10,011 nt of DNA from an uncultured Clostridia bacterium (GTDB lineage Bacteria; Bacillota; Clostridia; Christensenellales; UBA1242). The stretch lies in the NCBI GenBank assembly GCA_934725745.1, contig CAKVCH010000010.1, forward strand, positions 1 through 10,011, read 5' to 3'. Position 1 is the first letter of the stretch, and each line of letters opens with the position of its first letter. Shown here one piece after another: positions 7,650 to 10,011 of this stretch. A program made the translations under genes and the position numbers. The notes below the pieces were generated by a model. The model was not told the origin of the DNA. It ran no database searches and saw only the letters and a program-made list of their open reading frames with translations.

Positions 7650-7726
7650 TGGTGGGAACAGTAGGACTCGAACCTACGACCCCCTGCTTGTAAGGCAGGT
7701 GCTCTAACCAACTGAGCTATACTCCC
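7650..7726 (-). tRNA. tRNA-Val (UAC)
   Basis: A 77-base tRNA has anticodon loop CTTACAA (anticodon UAC) in a stem CTGC.../...GCAG. The T arm is GTAGG-TTCGAGT-CCTAC and CCA is encoded. The acceptor stem GGGAGTA/TGTTCCC contains two adjacent G-U wobbles. Confidence 0.96.
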
Positions 7727-7734
7727 TAAAAAGT

Positions 7735-7809
7735 TGGAGCGGAGGACGAGATTCGAACTCGCGACATTCACCTTGGCAAGGTGACGCTCTACCACTGAGC
7801 CACCCCCGC
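7735..7809 (-). tRNA. tRNA-Gly (GCC)
   Basis: A 75-base tRNA has anticodon loop TTGCCAA (anticodon GCC), acceptor GCGGGGG/CCTCCGC with one G-U, T arm CGAG-TTCGAAT-CTCG, discriminator U and an encoded CCA. It is the first gene of the operon, separated from tRNA-Val by only 8 bases. Confidence 0.96.
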
Positions 7810-7840
7810 ATATCCAAATAGTCTTATTGACTACTCTTGT

Positions 7841-7869
7841 AATATACCAAAACGAGAAACATTAGTCAA
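7841..7869 (-). promoter_or_regulatory. tRNA operon promoter
   Basis: TTGACT (7864-7869), a 17-base spacer and TATATT (7841-7846) lie about 30 bases before tRNA-Gly. The upstream bases to about 7960 are almost pure A/T runs, which could act as an UP element. Confidence 0.85.
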
Positions 7870-7987
7870 GAAAAATTTTCATATTTTTGCAATTTTTTTA
7901 AAAAAAATTATTTATATGTAAAATTTTTTACTTATGATAAATTTTTCAAATTCTTTTTCTTGCTTTTAGTCTTTTTAGGAGCCCCCT

Positions 7988-8044
7988 TGCCATTTATATT
8001 ATATGTAAACATATATAAAATATGTCACTACATATAATATGGCA
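7988..8044. repeat. Nested palindrome between the tRNA promoter and the peptide locus
   Basis: Sixteen-base arms (TGCCAT plus ATTATATGTA, left 7988-8007 with a 4-base insertion, right 8029-8044) pair perfectly apart from that bulge. Their loop holds a second perfect stem ACATAT/ATATGT (8009-8025). No U run follows on the minus strand. Only the plus-strand side is T-rich. It could be a cruciform-forming site, a remnant of a small palindromic repeat, or an RNA fold. Confidence 0.6.
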
Positions 8045-8070
8045 TTTGTAATTTATTTATTTTTCTATAT

Positions 8071-8100
8071 TTGTTCTTGAACAATTCAATTTTCATTGAA
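8071..8100. repeat. Two abutting perfect palindromes
   Basis: TTGTTC-TT-GAACAA (8071-8084) is followed without a gap by TTCAAT-TTTC-ATTGAA (8085-8100). Each has 6-base perfect arms. They look like back-to-back dimeric protein-binding sites, but no promoter or gene start lies close enough to name a target. I cannot assign a regulator. The rest of 7870-8136 has no supported gene. Confidence 0.5.
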
Positions 8101-8136
8101 ACATATCTTTGACCATTTTTTGCTAATCTTTTAGAC

Positions 8137-8231
8137 AAAAAAATAAAAGAAGTGATAATCAAAATAATTTTGTTTGATGTCTAAACAAATGCGTTTGGGT
8201 TTCAAACAAGATTCTCACTTCTTTTATTTTT
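8137..8231 (-). terminator. Large hairpin terminator of the cysteine-peptide transcript
   Basis: Twenty-two-base arms (8139-8160 and 8210-8231) pair with one mismatch. The right arm continues directly into a second perfect 8-bp stem (8202-8209 with 8170-8177, TTGTTTGA/TCAAACAA) across a 9-base one-sided bulge. A small stem (8181-8186 with 8193-8198) caps it. On the minus strand the outer stem ends in TATTTTTTTG, seven T in a row. It follows the peptide gene by 65 bases. The size is far larger than an ordinary terminator, so a processed stable RNA or a mobile palindromic element is also possible. Confidence 0.6.
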
Positions 8232-8234
8232 GGA

Positions 8235-8287
8235 AAAGCCCTATTCTTTACAAGCAAAACTGAAGTCTTGCCCGTCTGGCTTTAGCC
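8235..8287 (-). ncRNA. Folded 3' region after the cysteine peptide
   Basis: The minus-strand RNA can form GCAAGAC-UUCA-GUUUUGC (8265-8271 with 8254-8260), in which the only irregular pair is a G-U that would be A-C on the other strand. This supports minus-strand transcription. A 6-bp stem AAAGCC/GGCUUU (8278-8283 with 8235-8240) encloses it. A competing GGCU/AGCC hairpin lies at 8278-8287. It may be a 3'-UTR structure or an independent small RNA. It matches no RNA family that I recognise. Confidence 0.35.
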
Positions 8288-8295
8288 CCTACCTA

Positions 8296-8379
8296 CTACT
8301 TGCCACAGTTTTTCGTAGAACAACACGAGTTACTGCATGCCTTTGATTTGCAGGCTTTATTAGAGCAATTTTTTGCCAT
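8296..8379 (-). CDS. Small cysteine-rich peptide with five-residue Cys periodicity
   Basis: A 27-codon frame starts ATG and ends TAG. The product has cysteines at 5, 10, 15, 19, 20 and 25, so five of them recur at exact five-residue intervals. The residues between are almost only Lys, Asn, Ser and Ala. The segments read MAKNC, SNKAC, KSKAC, SNSCC, STKNC, GK. The peptide is strongly basic, with no signal sequence and no hydrophobic stretch. AGGGGAGGTG (8388-8397) is among the strongest ribosome binding sites of the window, 8-9 bases before the ATG. Its own promoter-like site, leader hairpins and terminator frame it. The composition suggests a small metal-binding (metallothionein-like) or redox peptide, or a modified-peptide precursor. 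No modification enzyme is in the window. I do not recognise a named family. Confidence 0.7.
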   Translation of the reverse strand: MAKNCSNKACKSKACSNSCCSTKNCGK

Positions 8380-8387
8380 ATAAAAAG

Positions 8388-8397
8388 CACCTCCCCT
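8388..8397 (-). promoter_or_regulatory. Strong ribosome binding site of the cysteine peptide
   Basis: AGGGGAGGTG is an extended match to the 16S rRNA tail and lies 8 bases before the ATG at 8379. It is the main evidence that this 27-codon frame is translated. Confidence 0.8.
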
Positions 8398-8401
8398 TTT
8401 A

Positions 8402-8451
8402 GTTGAGCAATCTCAACAATAGTATTTTAAGTAAAATATGTTCAAAAATAC
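8402..8451 (-). promoter_or_regulatory. Two leader hairpins before the cysteine peptide
   Basis: GTATTTT/AAAATAC (8445-8451 with 8422-8428, 7 bp perfect, 16-base loop) is followed by GTTGAG-ATTG-CTCAAC (8412-8417 with 8402-8407, 6 bp perfect). The second ends five bases before the ribosome binding site. The layout would suit translational control, but it matches no riboswitch that I recognise. Confidence 0.4.
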
Positions 8452-8487
8452 CTTACAATATATTCCAATTATTCTTATTCAGCACAT

Positions 8488-8496
8488 AATATAGCA
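8488..8496 (-). promoter_or_regulatory. Possible extended -10 promoter for the cysteine peptide
   Basis: TGC-TATATT on the minus strand is an extended -10 element. No good -35 box is found 17 bases upstream (ATATTT). The transcript would start near 8481 with a leader of about 100 bases. Confidence 0.45.
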
Positions 8497-8530
8497 CAAA
8501 AAACCAATACAAATATAAGACTTTTTGTTC

Positions 8531-8553
8531 AAATAATTATTAGTTTCACTAAT
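8531..8553 (-). terminator. Weak terminator after ftsQ
   Basis: A perfect 6-bp stem ATTAGT-GAA-ACTAAT (8539-8553) about 30 bases past the ftsQ stop is followed on the minus strand by AATTATTT. The stem is AT-only and the T run is broken, so termination would be inefficient. Confidence 0.35.
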
Positions 8554-8584
8554 GAATAACTCAAAAGGACAAATGCAACGCAAA

Positions 8585-9403
8585 CTACCTTTCAATCCAA
8601 AAACAATTTAGGTTATCGTCGATTTTTAGCGTGCCATATGTTATTTTGATTTTTTCGCGTTTTAATAAAGTAGAAAAAGCCGTTAGCAACTTTTTAAATT
8701 TATTTTCAAATTTATTTAAAATGTTCTTAATCTCTAATTTTATACCGTAAGGCGACTTGGCAGAAAGAGTTAAGTTAACGACGTCCCCCGCTTCCATTTT
8801 AAAACAAATTTGGGACACAATATAGTTTGAATCTCCATACAATTCAAACAGATTAGAAAAGCAATCAAGCGCCACAAAGACTAGATTGTTTTCTTCTAAA
8901 AACTGTCCAACATCATAGGCAAAACTTGATACTTCAAAGAAATCAAAAAATGTTTGTTCATCTTTATTGCTAGATTCAAACTTTAATTTTGTTAACCCAT
9001 CCACATCCAAATTTCGCCCAATTTTTAAAATTTTGAAATCTCTGTCCATAATAAAAATCTTATCATTTTCAGCCATATAAAACTTTCCGACTCGTTCGCT
9101 AGCAGTAATAAGAAGAGTGTTCGGAAAAACCGCTTCAATTGATTCTACACGCAAATTTGGGTTATTTTGCTCCAAATTTTCAATATATTTTGCTTTTGGT
9201 TGATTGAATAAAAGTTGTCCATATTCAAATTTCGTCGAAGAAATAATTTTTGTAATGTTGTCGTTTGAGCAAAACTCTTCATTTTGTTCGCCTTTAAACC
9301 TAATTTTCACGCACTGGAGTTGGAATAAAGTAGATGATAAAGAAAGTGCCAAACATAAAACAAATAACACACAAATCATAACAACTAATCGTCTTTTTTT
9401 CAT
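8585..9403 (-). CDS. ftsQ: Cell-division protein FtsQ/DivIB
   Basis: FtsQ/DivIB is a single-pass membrane protein of the divisome that works with FtsB/DivIC and FtsL. The 272 residues begin MKKRRLVV (positive, cytoplasmic), followed by one membrane helix at about 7-27. A POTRA-like domain spans about 28-105 and ends in the typical pattern NPNLRVESIEAVFPNTLLI plus ASER. The remaining residues form a beta-rich extracytoplasmic domain. The family is recognised by this architecture and by the POTRA end motif, since overall sequence conservation is low. The start at 9403 has AAGGGGG 5 bases upstream. The in-frame ATG at 9427 lies upstream of that site. murA precedes it on the same strand, a usual neighbour in Clostridia-type cell-wall clusters. 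The gap of 285 bases suggests that it may not be strictly coupled to murA. Confidence 0.85.
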   Translation of the reverse strand: MKKRRLVVMICVLFVLCLALSLSSTLFQLQCVKIRFKGEQNEEFCSNDNITKIISSTKFEYGQLLFNQPKAKYIENLEQNNPNLRVESIEAVFPNTLLITASERVGKFYMAENDKIFIMDRDFKILKIGRNLDVDGLTKLKFESSNKDEQTFFDFFEVSSFAYDVGQFLEENNLVFVALDCFSNLFELYGDSNYIVSQICFKMEAGDVVNLTLSAKSPYGIKLEIKNILNKFENKFKKLLTAFSTLLKREKIKITYGTLKIDDNLNCFWIER

Positions 9404-9485
9404 ACATTCCCCCTTACATAAAAACAAATTGTTATATATCCATTAAAAACATTTTTCCTGTGCACGATTACGCCAAAAATGGTCA

Positions 9486-9641
9486 TTAAATAGACAAAAA
9501 CTTGTCCACACTTCTTTTTTTTAAAAACAAACTACTTATAAAAATTTCTCTAAAATCTCTTTCAGAAACATCTCTTTTTTTAAAACAATTTTTAATAATA
9601 TTTACATAGTTTTTCTCAAAATTCGCGCATATTTTTTTCAT
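9486..9641 (-). CDS. Possible small protein between murA and ftsQ
   Basis: An uninterrupted 51-codon frame (MKKICANFEKNYVNII... ending DKFLSI) fills most of the 285-base gap. It is basic, with mixed hydrophobic and charged residues (RDVSERDFREIF), no signal peptide and no membrane span. No ribosome binding site precedes the ATG (ACCTTAAA), and the codons are very AT-rich. In DNA this poor in GC, a stop-free run of this length is uncommon but can occur by chance. I recognise no family. It may be a real small gene, a decayed one, or chance. The rest of the gap (9404-9485 and 9642-9688) shows only AT-rich sequence with no clear promoter. Confidence 0.3.
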   Translation of the reverse strand: MKKICANFEKNYVNIIKNCFKKRDVSERDFREIFISSLFLKKRSVDKFLSI

Positions 9642-9688
9642 TTTAAGGTCGTTTTTGTACTAAAGATACAATATTATTTAAAATTATT

Positions 9689-10011
9689 TTAGACTCTTTT
9701 TATATCCGCGCCAAGCGAGTTAAAAACCTTTTCAATTGACTCATATCCGCGGTCAATATTATGTATATTTGAAATGATTGTCTGACCATGAGCATACATT
9801 CCCGCCATAACAAGCGCCGAACCCGCACGCAAATCGGTTGCAATTACTTCCGTGCCATACAAGTCCGCCACACCAGTCACGATTGCCGTTCTATCTTTTG
9901 TAATAATATTTGCACCCATTTTTATAAGCTCTGGCACATGTTTAAATCTTGTTTCAAACAAATTTTCAGTAACTACACATACACCATCGCTCACACATTG
10001 AAGCGCCAAAG
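9689..10011 (-). CDS. murA: UDP-N-acetylglucosamine 1-carboxyvinyltransferase MurA, C-terminal part
   Basis: MurA catalyses the first committed step of peptidoglycan synthesis, transfer of enolpyruvate from PEP to UDP-GlcNAc in the cytosol. Only the last 107 codons lie in the window. The gene continues past the window edge, so its start and the catalytic Cys loop are not visible. Family motifs present are VTENLFETRFKHVPEL, the active-site-arginine segment ATDLRAGSALVMAG, and the C-terminal HNIDRGYE followed by SLGADIKR. The first visible codon is TTG (Leu) within the domain and not a start. Low-GC Gram-positives often carry two paralogues (MurAA/MurAB), and this fragment does not tell which one it is. 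Confidence 0.93.
   Translation of the reverse strand, partial: LALQCVSDGVCVVTENLFETRFKHVPELIKMGANIITKDRTAIVTGVADLYGTEVIATDLRAGSALVMAGMYAHGQTIISNIHNIDRGYESIEKVFNSLGADIKRV

Noticed and set aside
7984..8021. Minus-strand mini-ORFs in the nested palindrome, including a lysine-rich tail (GAPKKTKSKKKN) that looks like the end of a basic protein.
   Set aside because: The frame opens only 24 codons before its stop, has no ribosome binding site, and its N-terminal part is the AT palindrome.
8039..8080. 13-codon hydrophobic plus-strand ORF (MAFVIYLFFYICS) resembling a type I toxin.
   Set aside because: There is no ribosome binding site or promoter, and it is very short in AT-rich DNA where hydrophobic codons arise by chance.
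8111..8120. Second CtsR site near GGTCAAAGATATG.
   Set aside because: Only one heptad matches. The second half is absent.
8235..8295. IS200/IS605 right end or TnpB guide RNA.
   Set aside because: No tnpB or tnpA sequence lies next to it, and the hairpins do not match ends that I can recognise.
8296..8379. Ranthipeptide (SCIFF) precursor.
   Set aside because: It is too short and lacks the SCIFF core pattern, and no radical SAM maturase is in the window.

Overview
The window is AT-rich, and every protein and tRNA gene lies on the minus strand. The content points to a low-GC Gram-positive bacterium (Bacillota, probably a Clostridia-type lineage). The markers are a CtsR/ClpC heat-shock operon with a textbook CtsR operator, DivIB/FtsQ next to MurA, AAGGAG-type ribosome binding sites, TTGACA/TATAAT promoters, and tRNAs with encoded CCA ends. 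No phage, integrase, insertion sequence or CRISPR array is visible.

Reading in the direction of transcription (high to low coordinates): the C-terminal part of murA (9689-10011) comes first, then a possible 51-codon ORF, then ftsQ/divIB (8585-9403). Next is a roughly 780-base stretch without a long ORF. It encodes a 27-residue peptide (8296-8379) with six cysteines, five of them spaced exactly five residues apart. The peptide has a strong ribosome binding site, a hairpin-rich leader, a folded 3' region and a large 22-bp-arm hairpin terminator. A cluster of nested palindromes follows. A four-gene tRNA operon (Gly-GCC, Val-UAC, Cys-GCA, Leu-UAA) comes next, with a strong promoter and a strong terminator. 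Then come a small isochorismatase-fold hydrolase, an unrecognised 275-residue soluble protein with an excellent promoter of its own, and an ArsR/SmtB regulator followed by a P1B-2 (Zn/Cd/Pb) efflux ATPase. The last unit is ctsR-clpC.

Two stress modules can be read directly. The metal module pairs a regulator that has a CzrA-like alpha-5 ligand set (D, H, H, E) with a CPC-motif ATPase, and an ArsR-type inverted repeat lies between them. The proteostasis module is a two-gene ctsR-clpC operon in which the reading frames overlap and mcsA/mcsB are absent. A perfect CtsR operator lies at the predicted transcription start.

The best candidate for something undescribed is the periodic cysteine peptide and its structured transcript between ftsQ and the tRNA cluster. 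The 275-residue orphan protein in front of arsR is second.
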